DNA of 64,000 nt from Pleodorina starrii (lineage: Eukaryota > Chlorophyta > Chlorophyceae > Chlamydomonadales > Volvocaceae), in contig BRXU01000001.1 in the NCBI GenBank assembly GCA_030267565.1, forward strand, positions 8,690,501 through 8,754,500, written 5' to 3'. The position numbers were made by a program, and so were the translations under genes. The notes under the pieces are model-generated. The model was not told the DNA's origin. It worked only from the letters and a program-made list of their open reading frames with translations, and did not search any database. Positions 32,801 to 43,705 of this stretch are shown one piece after another. Position 1 is the first letter of the stretch; each line of letters opens with the position of its first letter.

Positions 32801-34083
32801 CAAGGTAGGCGCCGCCGCCGGGTCGGCACGTGGGCTGGCGGCCGCCATGGCAGGCGCCGCCGCCGCGCCGGCACGAGGGCCGGCTGCCGCCAAGGTAGGT
32901 GCCGCCGCCGGGTCGGCACGTGGGCTGGCGGCCGCCAAGGTAGGCGCCACCGCCGCGCCGGCACGAGGGCCGGCGGCCGCCAAGATAGGCGCCACCGCCG
33001 CGCCGGCACGAGGGCCGGCGGCCGCCAAGATAGGCGCCACCGCCGCGCCGGCACGAGGGCCGGCTGCCGCCAAGGTAGGCGCCGCCGCCGGGTCGGCACG
33101 TGGGCTGGTGGCCGCCATGGCAGGCGCCACCGCCGCGCCAGCACGAGGGCCGGCGGCCGCCATGGCAGGCCCCGTCACCAGGTCGGCACGAGTCCCAACA
33201 GCAACGGCAGGTGGGTTGTCAGTGGGAGCAACCACGGCCGTCAGAGGTGGTGCTGCTGCCGCCTGGCCGTCGTGTGCTGCGTGAGGTACTGCCACTGTGG
33301 GGACTCCGGTGCCTGCTTCCTGCCGCTTTCGCATAATGTCCTCCAAGTCCCAGAAGCAGTCCTGTAACCGCTTCCGCAAGTCCGGGTGATCCATCAGAGC
33401 CGACCGCACGTTTGTCGAGTACTTGAGGGATCTGCCCTTGACAGGGTTAAGCAGCCAGCTTACTGAGTCGACGCCCAAGTCACTCGCGCTTTTGAGGATA
33501 CCGACGGCGTGCTTCTTGCGTTGGCTGGCATTCCGGGTTGCGCACCTCTTCTCCACCGCGGCCACATCCTCGGCTGCGTGCATGAAAGACAAAAGATGAA
33601 CGACGAAAGATGAATGAAGGTTTCACGGGATAGACGTGACACGTCAAAGGGAAGGGTCAAAGATGCACCAACGAAGCGCGGTCAGGGCCTCTCCTTACCG
33701 GTACGGTTACTGAACATTGTCTCATTGTGCCCTTGATAATCCACTAAGCACTCTTCGCAAGCCAGGTGCCGCAGGTCGCGAGGCTCTAGGAACGGCTCTT
33801 TCGTGACCTCGTCCGCCCGGACCGTGAACGGGTTTGTAGTGAAAGAAGCGTTGGGTGGTCTGCCCACGCATTCCTGATGAAAAAAGCGACCCGAGAGGCA
33901 GTCTTCGCCCCGATTTGAGCTAGAAAGAAGAAGTTCCGTCTTCTTCTTATCCGCCGCTGAGACCGGGGCCTTCAGGGACCCGAAGAATTGTAAGAATGCT
34001 TTTCCTACACAGGTTGTCTTGCGAGGCGCAGGGTGCTGGTCGGGTCTGATAGAGCAAGGCGTGATGCAGCAGCGTTTGGTCAT
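29889..34083 (-). CDS. Unknown repeat-rich protein, companion of the KDZ transposase, five exons
   Basis: Exons in coding order: 34083-33699, 33573-31256, 31126-31057, 30935-30360, 30199-29889. All have AG/GT borders and consistent phases, giving about 1220 residues. Exon 1 starts at ATG and is cysteine-rich (CCITPC, HQEC, CEEC), perhaps a zinc-binding module. Exon 2 holds about 35 copies of a 15-residue Ala/Pro repeat (GPRAGAAVAPTLAAA or SPRADPAAAPTLAAA), then a basic RGRRRGRGGGS patch and a helical segment. Exon 4 encodes a globular region with MFEFCNSSKSNLPHLLRCL and QVGEGLFLEWRAPFKVV. The last exon is strongly acidic (runs of Glu). I do not recognise the family. Charge layout suggests a nucleic-acid or chromatin-binding partner of the transposase, which is inference only. 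Confidence 0.75.
31576..33165 (-). repeat. 45-bp coding minisatellite, ~35 units
   Basis: Units alternate between two types that differ at fixed sites, mostly as an irregular 90-180 bp higher-order pattern. The 45-bp unit has no stop codon in several frames, which creates three long spurious ORFs (two on plus, one on minus). The chosen minus frame is the one continuous with spliced flanking exons. Confidence 0.93.
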
Positions 34084-34740
34084 TTCCGCAGCGCACTGGT
34101 CATTTCAAATTATGAAAGTTCTATAAGGACTGCACATTTGAAGAGTCTAATCCTAGTGGTCTCGGGTAATAAAAAACGTAGCTTTGAACGTAGTCCACTC
34201 CCAAAGTGGACCTCATTACCCAGTCCATGAGTGGACACCGTACGACCCCCTAAGATGATTTGTGCGTGTAATGTGCGTCTCCGGGCGCCGATCGACTGCC
34301 GCCTTGTGTAACGGAGCATGCTTGCGCTCGGCCGTTCATAGTGGTAATACTCTTGATATTCATTTCTGTTGCTCTTATCAACTTCCTGTGATAATTACAT
34401 ATAGTTACTGAAAACTTTGGAAGCCATATTGTACGGTATTGCGTTCAAATGCTTGCGGGTTCATGTTCTTATGGGCCACATAGGTCACCCAAAGCCCTCT
34501 AAACTACAACACACGTATAAAAATATGCGTTGCACCATCGTCTGGCCATGTATGCCCTCCAACTCTCTCCCTCGTCTTGGACATGTTTGGGAGGTTTCTG
34601 CGGGGCTTGTGTGCATACCCAGCATCATTACCATTCGTACCGGCCTTGCACATAAAACCCTCGTCTTAATCCTTTCTGGCTACAAGTTTTTGGCAACGCT
34701 GGCGCTTCATTCGCGTTACGATCGCCTTTGCAGCCCGTAA
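34084..34740. other. Upstream of the companion gene; adjacent hairpins; otherwise empty
   Basis: No gene is seen. Two neighbouring hairpins share GTCCA...TGGAC stems: GTCCACT-CCCAA-AGTGGAC near 34191-34209 and GTCCA-TGAG-TGGAC near 34224-34237. They lie about 110-150 bp before the start of the companion gene and could belong to its promoter or to the element end. Confidence 0.5.
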
Positions 34741-36274
34741 CGCTCGCCTCCACGCTCGACAGTGCTCGACATATAATCGACAGGGAGTTTCTTCCCTCCC
34801 ATGCTTCCTTTCATCTCCCTGCCACCTCCCCTAGCTGCGGCCAGATTTGCTGTCACAACTGAGACAACTTTGCGCCACTGAAATACATAAAAGTGTTGTT
34901 GGTGTCGGCGGTTGTTTCAAGAGTGCTTCCGACCGGCTTCCCGCTGAGGCATGCGGCTGAAGCTGAGACATCTGCCACGCGATGGTGTCACATGCACCCG
35001 GTCCCGGGTCTGCTTCAGTCAGAATTCTCGGAGTTATTTAGCACTGCCGACCGCATACCAGGTCCCGCTTGCCTTCCGCAGAGAGGTTTCTCCACAGCAG
35101 AGTCCCCGGGGCCGACAGTGGAGCGCATCCTTGGCCAAGCTCCGGCAGATGCCCAACCCACTCCACTCAACGACAAAGGAGCAAAACGAACAGTTGGTCG
35201 CGACAGTGCGGCTGAGGTGTAGGTGTGCTGTCGAGAGGCCGACCCGCTGCGGGTTGGCTGCCCCGTTGCCAGGGGGCACGCTCACTCACGCCACAAACGC
35301 GACGGCGGCGGCGAGGCGCGCCACCGATATGCCTCCGGCAGCCACGACCCACTCAGGCGCACAGCCGACCGACCGACCGATCCAGCACATGCGGGAGGAG
35401 CGCACCTAGAGTGCGGCTTCGAAATGATGACCCAGATCAAGCCATCCGACGTCGCACACTGTCGCAGGACCATTCGGAGACCCAACCACCACAGATGCCA
35501 ACCACCACAGATGCCAACCAGGGCGGAGGGCTGAGCCACTTCGGCCTCGCCAGACGAATTTCGCCAAATGCCTTGTCCGGGCACACAATCTAGTATAGAA
35601 TTGTATAACCGCCCAGATGCCAACCACTGCAGATGCCAACCACCACAGATGCCAACCACTGCGGATGCCCACCACCACAGAACCCAGCTGGTCTGCTGGC
35701 TCTACCCCGCCTTCCAGGGCCCCGGAGTCCGCTGTACGCACCGGCAATTCCCTGGGTGCCCAGCAAACCACCCGACATACCCTACTCGTCCAACAACAAA
35801 AATAACAAGAACATCATCCAAATGCGGACACCCTGCACTGCTAGCTTCGCTACGCGGTCCGCTGGCCCGTTGGCTCCACCTCCAGTGGGGTTGGATGAGG
35901 GTCTGGAGCACACCGCAGCATCGCTGAATGGCCCTTCCTCCTGTGTAGGCCCACTTGCTGTTACGGGGGAACCTCGGCGGCGGGGCCGTCCCCCCCTCCC
36001 GCCGATCATGACGCATGCACCGATCACTACCGCTACCACTACCTAACCCACCGGCTTCAACTCTTTGGAGCGCCCGGGCGCCCGGTAACCACCACCACAA
36101 CAACAAGCGCAACACAGTGAGCGCTAGTAGTGACCTAAAGCCTAGCGTCGAGCTTGTTAAGCGACCGTGTTTACCGAGCATGTCATTGGTCCCATGGGAA
36201 AGATGGCGACGGACTGCCCTTGCAGCTCCGACCGATTCGCTCCCCCAAATCGCCAATCCGCGTCACCGCGCCCT
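34741..36274. repeat. 3' flank of MYND cassette A
   Basis: Similar to 41189-43705 and, inverted, to 53033-55435. It begins with the same CGCTCGCCTCCACGCTCGAC and includes a 16-17 bp minisatellite (GCCAACCACCACAGAT, about 35486-35680). It lacks roughly 0.7 kb present in the other two. No gene is recognised. Confidence 0.8.
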
Positions 36275-39200
36275 TCACCCCCTCATGCACGCCGCCTTGT
36301 GCCCCGCCTTCCAGTGCGCCGTCTGACAGTCCCGACTGCAGTACCGCACCCGCCCGCCGCAGCCCGCGCAGCCCGCCAGCCCCGGCCCCGCCTCGCTGTC
36401 CCCCGCCAGGTTGACACAGCCCGGGTAATCGCAGGTGGGCAGCACGGCGCGCACCTCGCTCGGCGGCACCAGCAGCGCCGCCGCCGCCGCCCACTGCCGC
36501 AGCTCCTCAGGCAGCGGCCGCGCCTGCTCCGCGGCAGCAGCAGCAGCCGCAGCCGCCGCGCCGCCTCTGCCCGACGCAGCGCCTGTCACCACCTCCGCCA
36601 GCCTCTCCAGCGCCGCCAGCAGCTCCGGGTCGCGCAGCTTCCCCTCCGGACCCAACACCTCCCGAAGGCGCTCCATGTCCAGCAAGCGGCACCCTGGTCG
36701 GCATGCCGCCGCCGCCGCCGACATTGTGCCGTCAGTCGGCGATCCGCCCGCCGACGCCACCGCCGCCGACCCGCGGGTCGCCAGCGCCCTCGCCAGGCGC
36801 TCCGGGGCCCAATGCACCAGCGCCCGCAGCGCGCCTGCCAGCACCTTTTCAAGGTTTGCCACCATGTAATAATCGCGGCCGGGTAGAAACTCCCTAATCG
36901 TCCTGGATGCGAGCGCCAGCAGCCTCGAGAGCCCAAACTCCACCCACAGGAACCGGTCCCATTCCGCCGCCACTGAGGCCGCAGCCGTGCGCGGAGCCGG
37001 AGCCACTCCGCACTCAGCCGCTGCGGAGTGGCTGATGTGGGCCGGGCCGTCCCCGCGCGCCGCACTCGCCATTGCTGCCACCGTCGCTGCCGCTGAGCCC
37101 GCCGCCGGCTGCTGTTGCGGGGCCTGCAAGCCCGCGGAAGGCTCGTCGGAGCCGCCGGCCGGCCCGGCGCGCGTCTCCGATGTTGCCGTCTCCGCCGCCG
37201 CCGACGACGCCAGTGACGCCGGCGCTCCAGGAGTAGCAGCAGCAGCAGCCAGGATCGGAACCCAGGCCAGACTTCGTTGAACATGGTTGGTAAGCATAGC
37301 GCGTGTGCACTTCCCCTCCAGGTCAGCAACCAGGCGAGTCGTCTCCGGCAGGACGCGCACGGCGACCTGCGACAGCGCCGCCGCCAGTCGCTGCAGAGCG
37401 GGGTGCTTCGAATCGACGTCGCCGTCCGCGCGTCGCTGCCCCGAGCCGGCCTCGCCCACATCACCACCGCCACGACTGCCCGGGCCCCCAGAGGCCTCAC
37501 CACCGGCAATGGGGATGGCGGCTCCGTCGCCGAGTGTGCCCTTCACACCGCTGCTGCCGCCGCTAGCGCCCGCCTCAGCATCGAAACCCCTGTCGCCGCC
37601 GCCCGGCACCGCACCGCCACCGCTGCCCCCGCCCTCGCCCCCGCAGCTTCCTTCCGCTCCATCTTCCGCACGGCTAGCAGCGCGTCCGCCGCGGGATCGC
37701 TGCTGAGCTTGCGGGCCCAAGGAGTCGCCGGCAGATGGGCGGCGAGCAGCCTCCGCCACAGCCAACCTGAGGCGATCTATGATTGGGACACAATCCAAGC
37801 CCGGGGCCAGCGCTTCATACGCAAAGCGCAGAAAAACTTTGGCGTGGTTCAAAGCGTCCCGCAGGCCACAGACCGCTTTGTGTAGGCGCGGCTGGTTCGG
37901 GATGTTCGGGCTGTACAGGCCTCCAGGTGGATCAAACACGTCGGCGCAGGCGATGCCCGCCGCCCCGTATTCGGCCCGCGCGGCCGCCGCGGCGGCGCCC
38001 AGCTGCAGGGTCGCCCGCCGCGCCAGCTTGGCCACCGTAGCCATCAGCGAGGCAGTGACCCGTGGGTCGGCGAACGTCAGCGCCTGGGCCCAGCCGTCCG
38101 CGGGGGCGCCCGCCAAGGGGTTGTCGAAGGATTTCCGCTTCTGGGCGGGCGGAGTGCAAACACACGGGAGTAAAAAGCGGGCGGCGGCGGCGCGGCAATG
38201 CATCACCGCAAAAATAGTTTGCAGTCGACGGTTCATGCGCGCGCAATGCTGAGCAAGTGGATGCAACAGCCGGCCCGCGGAGGACCCTGCCTTTCCCAAG
38301 GCTCTTCCTCTCCTCATGTCATTGAGGCATGGAGAGGTGGAGGAGGGGCGCTCTCTCTGCGCGGCAGTGCACGGCCATCTGGCCCGCCAGGTGATGCCCT
38401 GCGATTGTGCGTCGAGTCCGTATTTCACATCCGCTCTATCTTCCCACACCGCCACACCCCCTGTATCGAGCCCCTTGCCGCTCTGCTCCCACCCAACGCG
38501 CCAAAGACGTGCACGCTTCTGACCTCTGTGCTCGCCGGGCGCCTCAGCAGCAGTTCAAGCAGCTGCAGGTACCCAGCCCTCAGCGCCACCGCCACATCCG
38601 CGGAGGGGCAGCTGGCGGCGCTCTCAGCGGCGGAGACGGGAGAAGCCGCGGCTTCTGCTGCTGCTGCGTGCGGGGGCGACGGGAAGGAACGACGGCAAAC
38701 GGGGGCGTCATCAAGAAATGAGCCGGCAACGCCAGAGGCGCACACAACGCGCCGGAGGATATCACACCAAAGGCACAGTGCTGGGATGCCGAGGGTTTCG
38801 GAGGCGCTACCGGTTCCACGGTTCCGCCTCGTGCTGGGAAAAGCTAAATGGAAACAGCACTGCGCGTGCCGTTTCTCAACACCCGCCGCGCAGACACACA
38901 CACACACACACGCACACTCGCCTGCGTTCCCCTGCACCCGCAGCGCCAGCAGCTCCGAAAAATACACCCGTGTCCAGCTGCCGTCCACAAACCACTCCGG
39001 GTGCGGCTCCGCTGCCGCGCGGACGAACCTGGCAGTCAGGTCCCACCACCTCTGCAGCTGCTCCAGCTTCCGAGGCGGGTGCTCCGCCTCGGGAGCCCAA
39101 CCCAGATCCCAGCCCGCGGCCCGGGCGCACTTGAGCGCCTGAAGGCCGAATGGAGCTGCCTCGGCCGGGGGCACGCGCGGCCGCTGCTGCTGCTGCTGCT

Positions 39201-40518
39201 GCGTGGCCGCCGCAGCTGCCACCGCCCCGGACGATGACGGCTGTTGTTGCTGCTGCTGACCCGCTCCCGCCAGCGCCTCCACCGCGCTACTGGCCAGGCG
39301 CATTGACACGTTCAGCGTCGCCGCGACCTTGAAGGGCGGCACCGACAGGCAAGTGGATGTAGACAAGCTGTTCAGCAAGGAGGCCTCCGCAAACTGTGAT
39401 ACTATGAGAATGCCCTCTGCACGCAGCGTCTCCAGCTCCTGGGCTCGCTGCGGCAGATATCGCTGGCGCCGGGCGACCAGCTCACGGATAGAGCATGCGA
39501 ACCAGGGTGAGCCGGGCTGCAGGTGCTCCGCCATGCCCGCGATGTTACTGGTCCATTGCGAAAGCGCCCACCCCGCAAAGTCGGTGTCCATGAAAGCGTG
39601 GGTTTGCAGCAGCAGGCGCCGCCCGCGATCGTCCGTGAGCGGCGCCACCGGGGTCCCCGGCCCCGCCGTCGGCATGTTGTAGGTGGTCCCTCCGTCCAAG
39701 GCGGCCGCCAGCCCCACCAGGTGCCCCGTCAGCAGATAGGAAAGGCTGTGGTTGCGCCCAATCATGCCAGAGGTGTAATTGATTGATCTAAATGCGCGTG
39801 CAAGGCGCGGGAGCAGGCGGCCCGCCTCGCCCCGTGCGCTTTCGCACCGGGACACCAGCAGCAGCACCCGAGCCCAATGCTCCAGCAGGAGAGAGTTCAT
39901 CGCCTCCAGTTCCAAAACGCCTTCGATCTGAACGACCGGTTCGTGGAGCGTCAGGAACTCCAGCAAGGTTACAACCTCCTCAACCACCGTCGTTGCCGAG
40001 GTAATGGCTTGACACGGCGAGCAAGGCTCCAAGGAAGGTGGTCCAAGCTGGGACGCAAGGTCCGCCAGCAGCAAGGCGTAGCAGCGCATCGCGTGTGAGC
40101 CAAGGAGAGCTTCCGCGATCGAGCCGAACAAGTCCACCTGACCTTCGCCCTCCACGTGAGCCTCGAGAAGCAGTCGAAGATGCGCATTCAAAGTTGCACG
40201 CAGGCTCCAGAACGCCTCACGCTCCGCGCTGCTGGCACTGGCTGTTGCTGCCGAGCGCCGCAATGCGATGCCGAACAAAGCGACCAGGCCAGCAAGATGG
40301 TTCTTGCCGATGAGGTCCCATGCATTTTCTGTGACCTCAAGGTCATCGTGCGACAGTAGCTCCGTCAAGTCCTCCGCTGCCACGCGTATGCGGTTGACCA
40401 GTGTTGGCCCGGTGGCACCATCATCAAGCAAATTCTGAAGCTCGTCCGTGCAGAGAGCCCGCGTCCGCCTTAAGAGCCTCTCCAAAGGCCGACGCGACGC
40501 TGCGCCTCCAACTGGCAT
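36275..40518 (-). CDS. MYND zinc-finger protein, copy A
   Basis: Exons in coding order: about 40518-38916, 38660-38524, 38140-36275, roughly 1200 residues. The end of exon 1 lies in a GTGT repeat, so its exact donor is uncertain. The start is the ATG of MPVGGAASRRP; an upstream exon is possible. The N-terminal half is helical, with a poly-Gln tract before PFGLQALKCARAAGWD. The third exon is rich in Gly/Ala/Ser and ends in a MYND finger: CDYPGC, CAGC, YCSRDCQTAHW, GHKAAC. MYND fingers bind proline-rich partner peptides. Such proteins are numerous in volvocine algae, mostly without known role. No stop or frameshift is seen. Upstream lies core 1 of the repeat system. Confidence 0.85.
38526..38917 (-). 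other. Introns 1 and exon 2 zone of copy A
   Basis: Intron 1 (38661-38915) contains a CA microsatellite (38892-38911), the site where the sister copy B carries a SINE-like insertion. It serves here as an empty site for that insertion. Confidence 0.6.
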
Positions 40519-40711
40519 GGCGAGCACAAATTTGAGGTCCTTAAAAAAGGGAACAGGACCTATGCCTACAGGTGTCAGCGGCGCTTAGGGTGAGAATCCT
40601 TGGATGCAGAAACATCAAATTTGAATCAAAATGTTGTACCGGTAGCCTCCCCTCACCGATTCTGAACGCGGTAGCCGTGCACTGTTGTGGTAAACAACGC
40701 CCCTGCGTCTT

Positions 40712-40841
40712 GACAAGAAGGAAGAAGCTCTAGCAGGCTTGACGGCAAGCATGCTGCGCTCGAAACGTATGCAAGGTACCAAGGCTACACTGCGGGCTGC
40801 AATAACGGTACCCTGAAGAATTAATATAAAAAGTATTGCCC
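40712..40841 (+). repeat. Core repeat 1 (130 bp)
   Basis: Starts GACAAG, ends TTGCCC. To its left is the upstream end of MYND gene A; to its right the 350-bp R arm. The same core occurs at 48524-48646 and 55785-55908 in the same orientation. It contains GCAGGCTTGACGGCAAGC and GCAAGGTACCAAGGCT. Confidence 0.88.
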
Positions 40842-41188
40842 AGTACTAGATACTCGCTCACGGTTGTGAGTACGGTAGCTCCTAGTGTGTACGGCAGATG
40901 AGGCACACCGGCTGTCCGGGTCCCGTGCCGCAATGACGAACACACCTACACACGCGAGCCGCCTCGGATACCGGTATCGACGCCGTAAGCGGGCTTATGA
41001 GCCGGCAACCAGGTATGACGTCACAGACGCACTACTAGCCACACCAGGACATACCTGTACCGTGCGAAAAGAGTAAAGGCCACTTCACCCCTTCTAGGCA
41101 GATACGCACGTCTCCATACCGCGCAAGGCCGCGCACGCACAATGACAATGCGGACGCGGGGGGCTTCAAATCCCCATACCCCTGGCCA
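40842..41188 (+). repeat. R arm, copy 1
   Basis: Begins AGTACTAGATAC next to core 1 and ends CCCTGGCCA. The same arm is present inverted at 55436-55784 and direct at 55909-56280. A terminal GGGGGGCTTCAA stem has partly decayed here. Confidence 0.85.
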
Positions 41189-43705
41189 CGCTCGCCTCCA
41201 CGCTCGACAGTGCTCGACATCAATCGACTGGGAGTTTCTTCCCTCCCATGCTTCCCTTCATCTCCCTGCCACCTCCTCTGGCTGCAGCCAGATTTGCTGT
41301 CACAACTAACACAACTTTGCGCCATTGATATTCATAAAACGGTCTTGCTGGTACCAGCGGTTGTTTCAAGAGTGCTTCCGACCGGCTTCCCGCTGAGGCA
41401 TGCGGCTGAGGCTGAGACATCTGCCACGCGAGGGTGGCACACGCACCCGGCCCCGGGTCTGCTCCAGTCGGAAAGTTCAGTCGGAGTTATTCAGCACTGC
41501 CGACCGCATACCAGGTCCCAGCAGAGTCCCCCGGGCCTCCACCTCCCCGGCTGCACGGCCGTTGTAGAATGGACCTGCAGCCAGCACGGCCCTCGCACCC
41601 CCGGCAGCAGTCGCCCGCTGCAGTGCACAGCCCGCTGCTCCGCTGCTGGCTCTCCGCTGCTCTTCTCGAATGACCCCATCAGAGGGCCCACGCAGAGCCC
41701 ACTGAATCACCACCACCACCACCACCACCCGCCTGGTGTGCTGCCGGCTCGTGCATCGAGGTGCGTCTGCGCTGCACCCCGACACGGGAGCCAGCCGGGC
41801 CGACACAACCCTGAAACGCACTTGTTCGGCGCCCTGCTGGCAGGAGTCCTGGCATCCAGGACGCTCTACCGGTACCCAGCCTTGGGACCAGGAGCTGCTG
41901 CCGGCACGTGTTGCGCTGGTATGCATTTCACTCCACTCCACTCCATGCTGCCAAGCACCGCTCTGTGGATGCACCGTCCCTCCTCGTGGCGACAGTTGAG
42001 TGGATCTGATCTCCCACGTGATACGATTACGGTACGTCACAAAGAGAAAGAAATAGAGAGAATGAGAAACGAATGACCGCAACGGCCGCTGCCGCGGTGC
42101 GGCGGCACCACCTGCCTGCCAGCCTTCCTGCCGTGTGGTGCCACAGGCGGGCTGCTCAGGCAGGAGGCCATCCGAAGAGGCTGCCTCACCTTCCTCCCCC
42201 CTTCCCTCCGCAGCATTTACGTCAGCCTGTCGACCGCTTGGGGGGGGCTATTCCGGCGCCCCCGGGGCGCAAGGGCGCCGAAGCAACGCCGCCCCCAGCT
42301 AGGATCCGCGTATCACAATGGGGAGGCCGTACAGTATACGGTGTCTTGCGGCGGGTGTGAAGGCCCTCACAAGTCACAACCCAATCCCACGGGAGGCCTG
42401 CCGCCTGCAGACCTCCACCCGTCCGTCAGCCATCGGAAAGGGGCAGAGTCAGTCCCCTGGGACCCTGGGACCCGCCAAAGTCGCCAGAGAGCACGCTCAC
42501 TCACGCCACAATGCTGGGCGTGCCAAGTAAAACGCGACGGCGGCGGCGAGTCACCCACCAATGCGCACCACCGACATGCAAGCGGCCGGTAGCCTCCGGC
42601 AGCCAAGACCCACTTGGGCACACAGCCGACCGACCGACCAATCGATTGATCCAGCGCACATGCGGGAGGAGCGCACCTGGAGCACGGCTTTGACAAGATG
42701 AATGCCGACCCAGATCACGCCATCCGACATCGCACACTGTCGCAGGACCATTCGGAGACCCAACCACCACAGATGCCAACCACTGCAGATGCCAACCAGG
42801 GCGGAGGGCTGGGCCACTTCGGCCTCGCCAGACGAATTTCGCCAAATGCCTTGTCCGGGCACACAATCTAGTATGGAATTGTATGAACGCCCTGATGCCA
42901 ACCACTGCGGATGCCAACCACCACAGATGCCAACCACTACAAATGCCAACCACTGCAGAACCCAGCTGGTCCGCTCTAGGCCCGGAGTCCGCTGTACGCA
43001 CCCGCAATTCCCTGGGTGCCCAGCAAACCACCCGACATACCCTACTCGTCCAACAACAAAAATAACAAGAACATCATCCAACTGCGGACATCCTGCACTG
43101 CTAGCTTCGCTGCGCGGTCCGCTGGCCCGTTGGCTCCACCTCCAATGGGTGGGGGAGGGTCTGGAGCACACCGCAGCATTGCTGAATGGCCCTTCCTCCT
43201 GTGTAGACCCACGGGCTGTTACGGGGGACCCTCGGGGGCGGGGCCGTCCCCCCCTCAGGTAATATTCCAGGTAACTGCGTTGCGTTCCCCTCGCCCCGGG
43301 CCGTTCTTATTACCCCCCCTCCCGCCGACCAAGCCGCATGTACCGATCACTACCGCTACCGCTACCACTCACCGCAACCGCCACCGCTCCTGCCACCACT
43401 CAAGTGACCCAACCCACCGGCTTCTTCTCTTCGGAGCGCCGGGAGCCATCCGGCATGTAATCACCACCACCACCACAACCCAGTGAGCGCCAGTCCTAGA
43501 GCCCAGCGTCGTGCTTGTTAAGCGACCGTGTTCACCGAGCATGAAACGTTTGGCTTGTTTACACATAGAAAGTTTTCACAGAACCAAACGCTCGCCCGTG
43601 TTCACCGAGCATGTCATCGGTCTCATGGGAAAGATGGCGACTGACTGCCCTTTCAGCTCCGACCGATTCGCTCCCCCAAATCGCCAATCCGCGTCACCGC
43701 GCCCT
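41189..43705. repeat. 3' flank of MYND cassette B
   Basis: Matches 53033-55435 in inverted orientation over its whole length, and cassette A partly. Contains CACCAC repeats (about 41705-41735) and the GCCAACCACCACAGAT minisatellite (about 42760-42960). No gene is recognised; ORFs here do not continue between copies. Confidence 0.8.

Larger units (their letters stand above)
25788..34083. mobile_element. Probable KDZ-type DNA transposon with a companion gene
   Basis: A KDZ transposase gene (plus) and an unknown repeat-rich gene (minus) face each other with only 380 bp between their stops. That compact convergent layout, with other mobile elements around it, suggests one element. Terminal inverted repeats and target duplication were not found, so the limits given are only those of the two coding regions. 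Confidence 0.6.

Noticed and set aside
31576..33165. CRISPR-like array
   Set aside because: The units are contiguous coding repeats without variable spacers, in a eukaryotic genome. The same holds for the minisatellites near 35.5, 42.8 and 53.8 kb.
31430..33367. Three further long ORFs over the 45-bp repeats
   Set aside because: The repeat unit has no stop in these frames. Only the 31127-33592 minus frame joins to flanking exons in phase.
24140..34450. Terminal inverted repeats of the KDZ element
   Set aside because: By eye I found only short shared words such as AGTCCACT near both sides, too short to accept.
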